Shown: one piece after another, positions 14,957 to 23,064 of the stretch
Layout of the letters: each line of letters begins with the position of its first letter
How positions within the stretch are numbered: the stretch's first letter is position 1
Assembly: GCF_004348735.1 (NCBI RefSeq)
Contig: NZ_SMKT01000060.1
Location: 1-47,038, forward strand
Direction: 5' to 3'
Length of the DNA: 47,038 nucleotides
From: Actinomadura sp. KC06
GTDB lineage: Bacteria > Actinomycetota > Actinomycetes > Streptosporangiales > Streptosporangiaceae
The notes under the pieces: generated by a model
The model's input: the letters and a program-made list of their open reading frames with translations, nothing else
The model's database searches: none
Told to the model about the DNA's origin: nothing
Made by a program: the position numbers and the translations under genes

Positions 14957-17530
14957 ATGGACCGGATGCCGGACGAGACGTCCACCGGCGCGCCGTCGCC
15001 GCAGGGGCCGGGAGCGGCGGCCCCGAGGCGGGCCCGGCTCGCGGCGCCGTGGATCGTCGGCGGCCTCACCGCGGTCATCACGGCCGTGACGACGTCCCTG
15101 GACGCGCTGGACCTCGCCGCCCCCGTCCAGGTCGTCGTCACCAGCGGCGTCGCCCTCCTGGCGGGGATCGCGGCGTGGGGGACGCAGCAGGGCGGCCCCG
15201 GCGACGGCCCTCCCGGCCGGAACGAGATCGAGCCGGGCGTCACGCCGGCGCAGCTCCCGCCCGTGATCGCGCACTTCACCGGACGGGACGGATCGCTCGC
15301 CGAACTGCGCCGCGCCGCCGCCGACGGGACGGGCTCCCCGGCGTCCCCGCTGGTCGTGTCCCTGCACGGCCCGGCAGGGGTGGGCAAGTCGTCGCTGGCC
15401 GCCCGGTTCGCGCACGAGATCGCCGCCGACCACCCGGACGGCTGCCTGTACTTCGACCTGCGCGGCACCGGCGACGCGCGGGTCGCCCCGGAGGAGGTGC
15501 TGATCGGGTTCCTGCAGGCGCTGGGCGTCCGCCTGTCCACCGACCCCGGCGGCCTGCCCGAGCTGCAGAAGCTGTGGTGGACGTGGACGAAGGGCCGCCG
15601 GATCCTCGTCCTGCTCGACAACGCACGCGACGCCGAACAGGTGCGGGCGCTGCTGCCGCCCGTCGGGAGCTGCACGGTGATCGTGACGTCCCGGCAGCCG
15701 CTGCACCTGCGCAACACCTTCGACCGGCGGCTGCGGGAGTTCACCGGCGAGAGCGCCGTCGAGCTGCTCGGCCGGCTCGCCGGGCCGCAGCGGATCGCCC
15801 TCGACCCGGTGGCGGCGGAGGAGATCGCCGAGCTGTGCGGGTACCTGCCGCTCGCGATCGGGATCTGCGGCGGCCGCCTCGCCGCCCGCGAGTCGTGGAC
15901 GCCGCGCGCGATGGCCGACCGGCTCCAGGACGAGCGGCGCCGCCGGCTGGACGAGCTGGAGACCGCCCGCGACATCGACACCAGCGTCCGGGCGAGCCTG
16001 GCGCTCAGCTACGACGACTGCAGCCGGACGCAGCGCCGCCTGCTGCGCACCCTGGCCATGCTCGACGCGCCCGACGTGCAGGCGTGGGCGGCGGGCGCGC
16101 TGCTCGGCGTGTCCGACCTGGAGGGCGACGACCAGCTTGAGGCCCTGGTGGACGCCCAGCTCGTCGAGTGCTCCGGGACGGACGCCACCGGACGGATGCG
16201 GTACCGGCTGCACGACCTCGTCCGCCTGTACGCGCTGGAGCGGACGGAGGTCGAGGACGCCGAGAACGAGCGCGACGCCGCCCTTGACCGCGTCCTGGAC
16301 GGCTACCGCGAACGCGCCGAACGCGTGGCCGCGAGCCGCTGGCCCCAGGACTGGCACCGGCGGGCCGGCGAGGCGCCCGTCTCCGAGTATTCGGCGCTCG
16401 ACTGGCTGACCAGTGAACGTCCCGCCCTTCTCGCACTGCTCGCCCAAGGCGCGGAACACGAAATGTGGAGTCTGGTGTGGCGCCTTGGCCGTGCCACATG
16501 CTCGCTGTTCCATTCGCTGCGTGTCTTCTGGCCGGAGTGGCGGGCGGCGGCCGAATTGACCTACACGGTCGCCACGCACATGAACGATGACCAGGCCGTG
16601 GGGATCGCCTTGCTTGAACGGTCGTCCGTCCAGGGCAACCAGGGCTTCATGGAGAGCGCGTACAACGACGCGTCCGAAGCCCTCCGCATCTTCACCGGCG
16701 GCAGGGAGATGTGGTGGCGCGCCCGCGCTCTCCGGGCCGCGGGGATGTGCCTGCGGGACGCCGGCAACGTCGACGAGGGTCAGGACTACCTCATCGAGGC
16801 GATCGACGCGTTCACCGACGAGGGCGACGCCTGGTGGCGGGCCAGGACGCAGCGCAACCTGGCGGAACTGCGGCTCGCCCAGCGCCGCTACGAGGAGGCC
16901 CGCGGCCTCCTCGAACAGGCCCTCCAGGTCTTCCAGCGCAACGGCAACCGGTACTCGGAGGCGCAGACGCTCCGCGCGCTCGGGGAGGTCCTGGCCGCCG
17001 AGGCCCGGGCGCTCCGGGCGTCCGGCGACACCGCGGCCGCCGACGTCAAGCACAGCCTGGCGGCGCCGACGCTGGAGCGGGCGATCGAGGCGTTCCGGCT
17101 GCGCGGCGAGCAGTGGGAGGCGGCCCGCTGCCTGCGCGCCGCCGGCGAGACCGGCGACCCGCGCAACGGCCTGCGGGAGCTGCGGTTCGTCCGCGAGTCG
17201 GCGCGGACGCTGGAGACGCTCGGCGACACGTGGGGCCTCGCCCGCACCCGCATCTCGGAGGGACGCGCCCTGGGCCGGCTGGGACGGCACGACGAGGCGG
17301 CCGAGGCGCTGCGGCGTGCGGTGGACGCCTTCGACGAGCTCGGCGACCGCTGGTGGCAGGCCCGGAGCCGCCGCACCCTCGCCGAGGTGCTCCTGGACGC
17401 GGGCCGCCGCGAACCGGCCGCCGCCCCCGCCCGCGAGGCCCTCGACCTGTACCGCAGCCTCGGCAACGCCTCCGGCGAGGCCCGCGCCCGCACCGTCCTA
17501 GCCCGCACCCAAACCCACACCGAGACCTGA
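14957..17530 (+). CDS. Membrane-anchored STAND NTPase with TPR repeats (AfsR/NB-ARC-like)
   Basis: This 857-residue STAND signal-transduction ATPase begins with a short Pro/Ala-rich N-terminus. Two hydrophobic segments follow (about residues 31-48 and 55-74), suggesting membrane anchoring. An NB-ARC domain comes next. The Walker A motif GPAGVGKSS is at 138-146, Walker B ILVLLDNARD has Asp221, the sensor is VTSR at 243-246, and LCGYLPLAIGICGG is the GxP-type motif. YRLHDLVRLYA is the MHD-like end of the winged helix. The C-terminal third is a TPR superhelix (repeats such as WWRARALRAAGMCLRDAGN and WWRARTQRNLAELRLAQRRY). It lacks the SARP DNA-binding domain of AfsR. Such proteins oligomerise on ligand sensing; regulatory or defence roles are known for relatives. 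Its own role is unknown. ATG 14957 follows GGAGGG. Confidence 0.87.
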   Translation: MDRMPDETSTGAPSPQGPGAAAPRRARLAAPWIVGGLTAVITAVTTSLDALDLAAPVQVVVTSGVALLAGIAAWGTQQGGPGDGPPGRNEIEPGVTPAQLPPVIAHFTGRDGSLAELRRAAADGTGSPASPLVVSLHGPAGVGKSSLAARFAHEIAADHPDGCLYFDLRGTGDARVAPEEVLIGFLQALGVRLSTDPGGLPELQKLWWTWTKGRRILVLLDNARDAEQVRALLPPVGSCTVIVTSRQPLHLRNTFDRRLREFTGESAVELLGRLAGPQRIALDPVAAEEIAELCGYLPLAIGICGGRLAARESWTPRAMADRLQDERRRRLDELETARDIDTSVRASLALSYDDCSRTQRRLLRTLAMLDAPDVQAWAAGALLGVSDLEGDDQLEALVDAQLVECSGTDATGRMRYRLHDLVRLYALERTEVEDAENERDAALDRVLDGYRERAERVAASRWPQDWHRRAGEAPVSEYSALDWLTSERPALLALLAQGAEHEMWSLVWRLGRATCSLFHSLRVFWPEWRAAAELTYTVATHMNDDQAVGIALLERSSVQGNQGFMESAYNDASEALRIFTGGREMWWRARALRAAGMCLRDAGNVDEGQDYLIEAIDAFTDEGDAWWRARTQRNLAELRLAQRRYEEARGLLEQALQVFQRNGNRYSEAQTLRALGEVLAAEARALRASGDTAAADVKHSLAAPTLERAIEAFRLRGEQWEAARCLRAAGETGDPRNGLRELRFVRESARTLETLGDTWGLARTRISEGRALGRLGRHDEAAEALRRAVDAFDELGDRWWQARSRRTLAEVLLDAGRREPAAAPAREALDLYRSLGNASGEARARTVLARTQTHTET

Positions 17531-17836
17531 CCCGCCCGGCACCTGACCCGCACCCGGCCCTGAGCCGCGCCGCGCCGGGCCCTGAGCGGCGCCGGGGGCT
17601 GAGCCGGGTCGGGTCTTGAGCCGCGCCGGGGGCTGAGCCGCGTCGGGGCTGGCCCGGGCGTGGAGGACGGTGGAGGCCCTTTCCCGGCGGCGGGGGGCGC
17701 CGGGAAAGGGCCGGGCCTTGACCGGGGTGCGGTCAAGGGCGGGCCCCTGACCGGCGTCCGGTTGGTCAGGGGCCCGATGTCTCGGCTGCCTAAGGGGCTG
17801 GGAGGACCCCCTCTGCGAACAGCTCAGCCGAGACCG
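17531..17836. other. Convergent intergenic region with diverged GC-rich repeats
   Basis: It separates the convergent STAND and chitinase genes. The first 120 bp consist of diverged copies of a CTGAGCCGCGCCGGGG-like unit. The remainder holds three consecutive perfect hairpins, annotated separately. No gene is present. Confidence 0.7.
17675..17775. terminator. Array of three strong hairpins, bidirectional terminator
   Basis: Three perfect inverted repeats follow each other. The first pairs GGCCCTTTCCCGGC (17675-17688) with 17699-17712 (14 bp). The second pairs CCTTGACC (17716-17723) with 17731-17738 (8 bp). The third pairs GGGCCCCTGACC (17741-17752) with 17764-17775 (12 bp). There is no T-tract, as is usual for actinomycete terminators. 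The position between two convergent stop codons fits transcription termination from both sides. Three stems in 100 bp is unusual. Confidence 0.72.
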
Positions 17837-19648
17837 CTATCGGATGGCGTTGATGAGCTCGCCATTGGTGGTGTCGCCGCTGAGCTCCCAGAAGAACGCG
17901 CCTCCGAGTCCTTCGGACGCTGCCCAGCCCGACTTGCTGCCGATCGTGGCAGGTGTGTCGTAGCTCCACCATTGGTTACCGCAGTGCGCGTAGGCGGTCC
18001 CGGCGACCGTGCCGTTCGAGGGGCACCTTCCCTTGAGGTCCTTGTAGTCCTCGATGCCCTGCTCGTACTTGCCGGGTGCCGGGCCGGTGGCCGTGCCGCC
18101 GGGCTCCTTCTGGGTGACGCCCGTCCAGCCGCGTCCGTAGAAGCCGAGCCCCATCAGGAGCTTGCTTCCCGGGATGCCCATGGACTTCAGCTTGGCGATG
18201 GTGTCCGCCGTGTTGAAGCCCTGCTGCGGGATGCCCGGGTAGGACGTGAGCGGCGAGTGCGGCGCCGTCGGTCCCTGCGCGTCCCATGCCCCGAAGTAGT
18301 CGTAGGTCATGGGCAGGTACCAGTCGACGTGCTGCGACGCGCCCTTGTAGTCGGCCTTGTCGAGCTTGCCGCCCGAGCTGGCGTCCGCGGTGATCGCGGC
18401 GGTCACGAGGTTGTTCGAGCCGAACTTGGTCCGCAGCGCGCTCATCAGGTTCGTGAACGCGGCGGGGCCGCTCGTGTCGCAGGTCAGACCGCAGGCGTTC
18501 GGGTATTCCCAGTCGATGTCGATGCCGTCGAACACGTCCGCCCAGCGCGAGTCCTCGACCAGGTTGTAGCAGGACTCGGCGAAGGCCGCCGGGTTCTGCG
18601 CGGCCTGGCCGAAGCCGCCGGACCAGGTCCAGCCGCCGAACGACCACAGCACCTTGAGGTTCGGGTACTTCTTCTTCAGCTTGCGGAGCTGGTTGAAGTT
18701 GCCGCGCAGCGGCTGGTCCCACGTGTCGGCGACGCCGTCGACGCTCTGGTCCGCGCCGTACGCCTTCTCGTAGTCGGCGTACCCGTCGCCGATGGTGCAC
18801 CGGCCGCCCTGGACGTTGCCGAACGCGTAGTTGATGTGGGTCAGCTTGCGCGCGGAGCCACTCGTGTCAATGTTCTTGACGTGGTAGTTCCGCTGGTAGA
18901 CGCCCCAGTTGACGAAGTAGCCGATGACCTTGCCGGCCGTGCCGGTGCCCCCTTCGTCGGTGGTGACCTGGAGGGGAGCGGAAGCCGGGGAGCTCTTTCC
19001 AGAGGCGTCGTTCGCCTTGACCGTGAACGTGTAGGCGGTCTTCGGGGTGAGACCCGTGATGTTGGCGCCGGTCCCGCTGCCCGAGGCGACCTTGGTGGTG
19101 CCCTGGAAGACGTCGTAGCCGGTCACGCCCACGTCGTCGGTGGACGCGTCCCACGCGAGCCCGACGGTCGTGGCGGACTTGTTGACGAGGCGGAGGCCCA
19201 TGGGGGTGGTGGGAGCCTCGAGGTCCTCCCCGCCGTTGCCGCCGCCGTCGCAGGCGGCGCCGTTGACCTTGCAGCCGGTGAAGAAACCGGGCCCGGTTCC
19301 GTTGAACCCGAAGCTCACCGTGGTGTTGGCCGCGAGGGTGTTGCTCCACGTCGGGTTGGTGAAGGTGTAGTGGTTACCGGAAACGGTCTTGGTGGCGTTC
19401 CAAACCGACGTCACGCTCGTCCCGGATGGCAGGTCACCTTCGACCTTCCAGCCGTTCAAGGGGGCAGTGGTCCCGTTCGTGATCGTGCACGTGCCGCCAA
19501 AGCCGGTGCCCCAGTCCTGGGTCTTCTTACACTCGGCGGTGACCGTCCCGGCCGACGACGCCGGAGGCGCCGCCACCAGGGCGGTGGAGACCGCCAGGAT
19601 TGCCGCGCCGGCGAGCGCGATCGCCCGCCGTCCGCCCGGTCTTGACAT
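17837..19648 (-). CDS. Secreted GH18 chitinase with CBM2 and fibronectin III domains
   Basis: This 603-residue extracellular endochitinase has a signal peptide at residues 1-33 (MSRPGGRRAIALAGAAILAV, cleavage after ASSAG or nearby). A family 2 carbohydrate-binding module spans about 34-133 (TVTAECKKTQDWGTGFGGTC, then PLNGWKVEGDLPSG). A fibronectin III linker domain spans about 145-231. A GH18 barrel spans about 240-603. The catalytic signature DGIDIDWEYP places the proton donor at Glu381. SFGGW at 336-340 and QWWSYD near the end complete the substrate cleft. It hydrolyses beta-1,4 linkages in chitin using neighbouring-group catalysis. ATG 19648 follows GGAGA. The gene is single, and its upstream region has a perfect palindrome suited to regulation by carbon source. 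Confidence 0.96.
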   Translation of the reverse strand: MSRPGGRRAIALAGAAILAVSTALVAAPPASSAGTVTAECKKTQDWGTGFGGTCTITNGTTAPLNGWKVEGDLPSGTSVTSVWNATKTVSGNHYTFTNPTWSNTLAANTTVSFGFNGTGPGFFTGCKVNGAACDGGGNGGEDLEAPTTPMGLRLVNKSATTVGLAWDASTDDVGVTGYDVFQGTTKVASGSGTGANITGLTPKTAYTFTVKANDASGKSSPASAPLQVTTDEGGTGTAGKVIGYFVNWGVYQRNYHVKNIDTSGSARKLTHINYAFGNVQGGRCTIGDGYADYEKAYGADQSVDGVADTWDQPLRGNFNQLRKLKKKYPNLKVLWSFGGWTWSGGFGQAAQNPAAFAESCYNLVEDSRWADVFDGIDIDWEYPNACGLTCDTSGPAAFTNLMSALRTKFGSNNLVTAAITADASSGGKLDKADYKGASQHVDWYLPMTYDYFGAWDAQGPTAPHSPLTSYPGIPQQGFNTADTIAKLKSMGIPGSKLLMGLGFYGRGWTGVTQKEPGGTATGPAPGKYEQGIEDYKDLKGRCPSNGTVAGTAYAHCGNQWWSYDTPATIGSKSGWAASEGLGGAFFWELSGDTTNGELINAIR

Positions 19649-19693
19649 GATTCTCCGTTCGTTCGGCCCCCGAAGCAAACAGGAATCCCCGCT

Positions 19694-19722
19694 CAATTCT
19701 TAGGAAACTTTCCTAAGAATTG
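19694..19722. promoter_or_regulatory. Perfect 29-bp palindrome upstream of the chitinase gene
   Basis: CAATTCTTAGGAAA (19694-19707), one central C, then TTTCCTAAGAATTG (19709-19722) form a perfect palindrome. It is 46-74 bp upstream of the chitinase ATG and AT-rich. A TACGAT box on the minus strand (19729-19734) would place the palindrome at or just after the transcription start, where a repressor would block transcription. A half-match to the DasR consensus (TGGTCTA) occurs separately at about 19791. The binder is unknown. Confidence 0.75.
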
Positions 19723-19841
19723 GGTGGATCGTAACCGGGTGGAACGGTGCGTTCAAGGGCTTTCGGGCAGGTCGGATGCGTCAATGCAGGTGGTCTAAGC
19801 GGCTGCCTGGGCACGTACGGGTTCAAACCGTCCAAGAATTT

Positions 19842-20336
19842 TCAGGCCGAGCCGAACCATCCGGGGACGTCGAGCCGCCACGGGTCGTCCGGCGTGACCC
19901 GGCGGAGGTCCCGCTCCAGGGCCCGGACGCGGTCGGCGCCGAGCCGCCGGACCCAGTCGTCCCGGACCCGGTCGAAGATCCGCGCGGAGCGGGCCAGCGA
20001 GTCGGTGCCGCGCGCGGTCAGCCGGACCAGCTTGCGCCGGGCGTCGGACGGGTCCGCGCCGCGCTCGACGTACCCGGCGCGCTCCAGCGACTCGATCATC
20101 TTGCCCGCGGCCTGCTTGCTCACCCCGAGCCGCCGGCCGAGCTCCACCGCGGTCGTGCCGTCCGGCCCGATGGCCTGGAAGACGAACCCGTGCATCGGAC
20201 GCAGGCCGGGATGCCCCTGCTCGGCCAGCTCGGTGTGCACCTCGTCGACGATCACGCGGAAGGCGAGGAACAGCCGCAGCGGCAGCTCGTAGCCGGGCGC
20301 GTCCGGGGGCCCGCCGCCGGGCTCGTCATTTGACAT
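19842..20336 (-). CDS. MarR-family transcriptional regulator
   Basis: This 164-residue winged-helix regulator has the dimerisation helix at LRLFLAFRVIVDEVHTELAE. The DNA-binding core follows (TTAVELGRRLGVSKQAAGKM, then IESLERAGYVERGADPSDAR). RRKLVRLTARG forms the wing. The C-terminal helices end near GWFGSA. ATG 20336 is taken; the upstream ATG at 20351 adds five residues and overlaps a repeat likely bound by the protein itself. It diverges from the cupin gene at 20398. Direct repeats of GACAACCNCATTG between them are probably its operator. Confidence 0.9.
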   Translation of the reverse strand: MSNDEPGGGPPDAPGYELPLRLFLAFRVIVDEVHTELAEQGHPGLRPMHGFVFQAIGPDGTTAVELGRRLGVSKQAAGKMIESLERAGYVERGADPSDARRKLVRLTARGTDSLARSARIFDRVRDDWVRRLGADRVRALERDLRRVTPDDPWRLDVPGWFGSA

Positions 20337-20340
20337 GAAA

Positions 20341-20379
20341 GACAACCTCATTGACTATAAGGACAACCACATTGTCTAA
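20341..20379. promoter_or_regulatory. Divergent MarR/cupin control region with direct repeats
   Basis: GACAACCTCATTG (20341-20353) and GACAACCACATTG (20362-20374) are direct repeats with one mismatch, 21 bp apart. The second also makes an inverted pair GACAA/TTGTC (20362-20376). On the plus strand TTGACT (20351-20356) and GTCTAA (20374-20379) are spaced 17 bp and form a plausible promoter for the cupin gene. A protein bound to the repeats would cover this promoter. Confidence 0.6.
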
Positions 20380-20397
20380 CTTAGGGGATCGGGGCTC

Positions 20398-20817
20398 ATG
20401 ACGCTCATCCGCGACGCAGAAAGCCGCCGCACCGACACGCCGAACGGCACCATGACCACCTTCGCGACGCCCACCCAGGGCGGCACGGAGGGCCTCGCGC
20501 TCTGGCGCGTCGACATGGCGCCCGGCCGGACCGGGCCGCTGCACGCCTTCGACACCGAGCAGATCTGGACGTTCCTGGACGGCGCCGCCACCATCGACCT
20601 GGACGGACGCAAGCTGGAGGCGGGCCCAGGCGACACCGTCGTCCTGCCCGCCGACGTCCCGCGCCAGATGACCTCGCGGCCGGACGCCGGGTTCACCGCC
20701 GTCGTCGCCGCCCACGCCGGCTGCCTCGCCTACGACCCGGACGCCCTTGTGGACGACACGAAATGCGACATCGCCCCTCAAGGCGACGAGCGGCTCGTCC
20801 CGCCCTGGGCGAAATAG
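20398..20817 (+). CDS. Cupin-domain protein
   Basis: This 139-residue single-domain cupin has motif 1 as GPLHAFDTEQIWTFLDGAAT and motif 2 as GDTVVLPADVPRQMT. In motif 1 the usual second histidine is replaced (HAFDTEQ), which may affect metal binding. Start ATG 20398 has AGGGGA upstream. It diverges from the MarR gene and probably belongs to its regulon. Enzymatic activity is not predictable. It ends 5 bp before the convergent response-regulator gene, with no terminator visible. Confidence 0.85.
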   Translation: MTLIRDAESRRTDTPNGTMTTFATPTQGGTEGLALWRVDMAPGRTGPLHAFDTEQIWTFLDGAATIDLDGRKLEAGPGDTVVLPADVPRQMTSRPDAGFTAVVAAHAGCLAYDPDALVDDTKCDIAPQGDERLVPPWAK

Positions 20818-20822
20818 CCGAC

Positions 20823-21467
20823 TCAAGCGCCCAGGTAGGCGAGGACCGCGAGGACGCGCCGGTTGTCGTCCTCGGACTGCGGCAGCCCGAGCTTGGCGAA
20901 GATGCTGTTCGTGTGCTTGCTGATCGCCTTCTCGGTGACGAACAGCTTCGCCGCGATCGCCGCGTTCGACCGGCCCTCCGCCATCAGCCCGAGCACCTCG
21001 CGCTCGCGGGGGGTGAGCTGCTGCAGCGGCTCCTCGCGGGCGTGCCGGGTCAGCAGCTGCGCCACCACGTCCGGGTCGAGCGCGGTGCCGCCGTCCGCGA
21101 CCCGGCGCACCGCCTCCACGAACACCTTGACGTCCGACACCCGGTCCTTCAGCAGGTAGCCGATGCCGCCGGTGCTGTCGGACAGCAGCTCCCGCGCGTA
21201 CAGCTGCTCGACGTGCTGCGACAGCACCAGCACCGGCAGGCCCGGGATCTCGCGGCGCGCCTCCAGCGCGGCCCGCAGCCCCTCGTCGGTGAACGTCGGC
21301 GGGAGCCGCACGTCCACGACCGCCACGTCCGGACGGTGCGTGGTCAGCGCCCGCTGCAGCGACGGCCCGTTGTCCACGGCCTCGACGACCTCGAAGCCGA
21401 ACGCGCCGAGCAGGCGGATCAGCCCGTCTCTGAGGAGGGCGAGATCTTCGGCGATGACAACGCGCAC
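20823..21467 (-). CDS. NarL/LuxR-type response regulator
   Basis: This 214-residue two-component regulator has an N-terminal receiver (VRVVIAEDLALLRDGLIRLL) with phospho-acceptor Asp52 (VAVVDVRLP), switch region VLVLSQ and Lys107 (YLLKDRV). The C-terminal LuxR HTH (LTPREREVLGLMAEGRSNAA, then IAAKLFVTEKAISKHTNSIF) binds DNA. GTG 21467 has GGAG upstream. The start overlaps the histidine-kinase gene by 49 bp, so the two are translationally coupled and form one system. Targets are unknown; transporter or envelope genes are common for this class. Confidence 0.94.
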   Translation of the reverse strand: MRVVIAEDLALLRDGLIRLLGAFGFEVVEAVDNGPSLQRALTTHRPDVAVVDVRLPPTFTDEGLRAALEARREIPGLPVLVLSQHVEQLYARELLSDSTGGIGYLLKDRVSDVKVFVEAVRRVADGGTALDPDVVAQLLTRHAREEPLQQLTPREREVLGLMAEGRSNAAIAAKLFVTEKAISKHTNSIFAKLGLPQSEDDNRRVLAVLAYLGA

Positions 21468-22726
21468 GGCAGCTCCATGGTCACGACGGTCGGCCCACCG
21501 GGCGGGCTCGTCACGGCCATCGTCCCATCGAAGGCGGCCAGCCTGCGCTCGATCCCGCGCATCCCGGAACCCTGGGCGGGATCGGCGCCGCCCGTCCCGT
21601 CGTCGCCGACGATCATGAGCAGCCGGTCGTCCGAGTGCTCGATCTGCAGCCAGGCCCGCCGCGCGCCCGAGTGCTTGACGACGTTCGCCAGCATCTCCGC
21701 GACCGCGAAGTACGCCGCCGACTCGACCGGCGCGTCGGCGCGTCCGGGCAGGTCGGTGTGGACGTCGACCGGCAGCGGCAGCCCCAGCGCCAGCGCCCGG
21801 ACGGCCCCGTCCAGGCCCCGCTCGGCCAGCACCGGCGGATGGATTCCGCGCACCAGGTCGCGGAGCTCCGTCAGCGCCGTCCCGCTGGCGGCGCGGGCCT
21901 CGGCCAGGAGTTGCTGCGCGGTCTCCGGGTCGTGCTTCATCATCTCCTCGGCGAGCCCGATGTTCATGCTCAGCGCCACGAGCCTGGCCTGAGCGCCGTC
22001 GTGCAGGTCCCGTTCGATGCGGCGCAGCTCGGCGGCGGACGCGTCCACCGTCTCCAGCCGGGTCTCCGTCAGCCGCTGGACGCGCTCGGTCAGCGCGGCC
22101 CGCGTCGGCGCGAGCAGCGACTGGCAGAACAGCGCGTGCGCCTTCAGGAACATCGGCCCCACCGGGACGGACACCACCAGCATCACCGCCGCCAGGAAGA
22201 CGGTGGCGACGATCCCGAAGACCCCGTAGTCGTCCAGCGGCCAGAACGGGCCCCACCCGTAGGCGGTGATCTGCGCGAGCCACGGCGCGACGAAGACGCC
22301 CTCCAGCCCGTAGAGGCCCAGCAGCCCGGCGAGGATCCCGAGGACGAGCGCGATGGGCACGTTCAGAAGCGTCCACAGCAGGTCGCGCCACGTCGCAGGG
22401 TCGGAGAACAGCCACTTCAGCCGCCCGAACGGCCCGAGCCCCGGCGGCTCCGGCCGGTACGGGACGGCGATCTCCACGCCCGACCATTCCGCCGCCCACA
22501 CGCGCTGCTGGTTGGCGACCCCGCGGATCGCCTGGATCACCACCGGCGTGAGCACGACCCCGACCCCCAGCGGGATGAACGCGATCGACAGCACCGCGAG
22601 GATGAACAGCGGCAGGTTCGCCACGTACGCCACGACGATCTGCACGACCCCGCGGACGAGGTTGGTGAAGGCACGCCGCCCGTACACCCCGAGACGCGGC
22701 CCGATGACCAGTTCGCGGTCGCTCAC
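21419..22726 (-). CDS. Sensor histidine kinase, HisKA_3/NarX-like
   Basis: This 435-residue membrane kinase has a sensor region of several hydrophobic segments (about 24-70, 117-145 and 168-195), a DUF-type 'Sensor' domain found in actinobacterial kinases. The HisKA_3 dimerisation domain follows, with phospho-His242 in RRIERDLHDGAQARLVALSM. The HATPase_c domain has ESAAYFAVAEMLANVVKHSG (N box) and IVGDDGTGGADPAQGSGMRG (G boxes). GTG 22726 follows GGAGGTACAG. It lies upstream of, and overlaps, its response regulator. The conserved GWGPFWPLDDYGVFGIV loop is probably extracytoplasmic. Confidence 0.92.
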   Translation of the reverse strand: MSDRELVIGPRLGVYGRRAFTNLVRGVVQIVVAYVANLPLFILAVLSIAFIPLGVGVVLTPVVIQAIRGVANQQRVWAAEWSGVEIAVPYRPEPPGLGPFGRLKWLFSDPATWRDLLWTLLNVPIALVLGILAGLLGLYGLEGVFVAPWLAQITAYGWGPFWPLDDYGVFGIVATVFLAAVMLVVSVPVGPMFLKAHALFCQSLLAPTRAALTERVQRLTETRLETVDASAAELRRIERDLHDGAQARLVALSMNIGLAEEMMKHDPETAQQLLAEARAASGTALTELRDLVRGIHPPVLAERGLDGAVRALALGLPLPVDVHTDLPGRADAPVESAAYFAVAEMLANVVKHSGARRAWLQIEHSDDRLLMIVGDDGTGGADPAQGSGMRGIERRLAAFDGTMAVTSPPGGPTVVTMELPCALSSPKISPSSETG

Positions 22727-23064
22727 CTGTACCTCCACGGCTGCTCTGTCCGGTGGATCCCGGCCCCTGTCCGGTAGATCCTGTAGATCCCGGCCCCGCC
22801 ACCATTGTGGTCGACCATCGGCCACGGCTCGGTGGTGTTAGGCCCCCTCTCGTCCGCGCCGGAGGTGGACTTAGACCTACCCTGCCTTAATGCGACGGCG
22901 GCACCGCGAACCTGCTCGGCAGTGTGGAGGGATACGCCGATCTGCTCGATCGCGTCCGGTCGGCGGTCGGCGTGATCCACTATTGGACGTCCGGCCGGAC
23001 GAGCGAACGGGTGCCCGGCCACCCCTCGTGTGGGACAACTCAGACTGAAAGCGAAAATCGAGCT
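22727..23064. other. Divergent intergenic region before tex
   Basis: No gene is present. At 22746-22797 a CTGTCCGGTRGATC unit occurs twice (22746-22759 and 22767-22780), followed by a related CTGTAGATC block. The rest contains the promoters of the kinase and tex genes. A plus-strand frame is open from 22924 but has no start signal or conserved residues. Confidence 0.5.
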
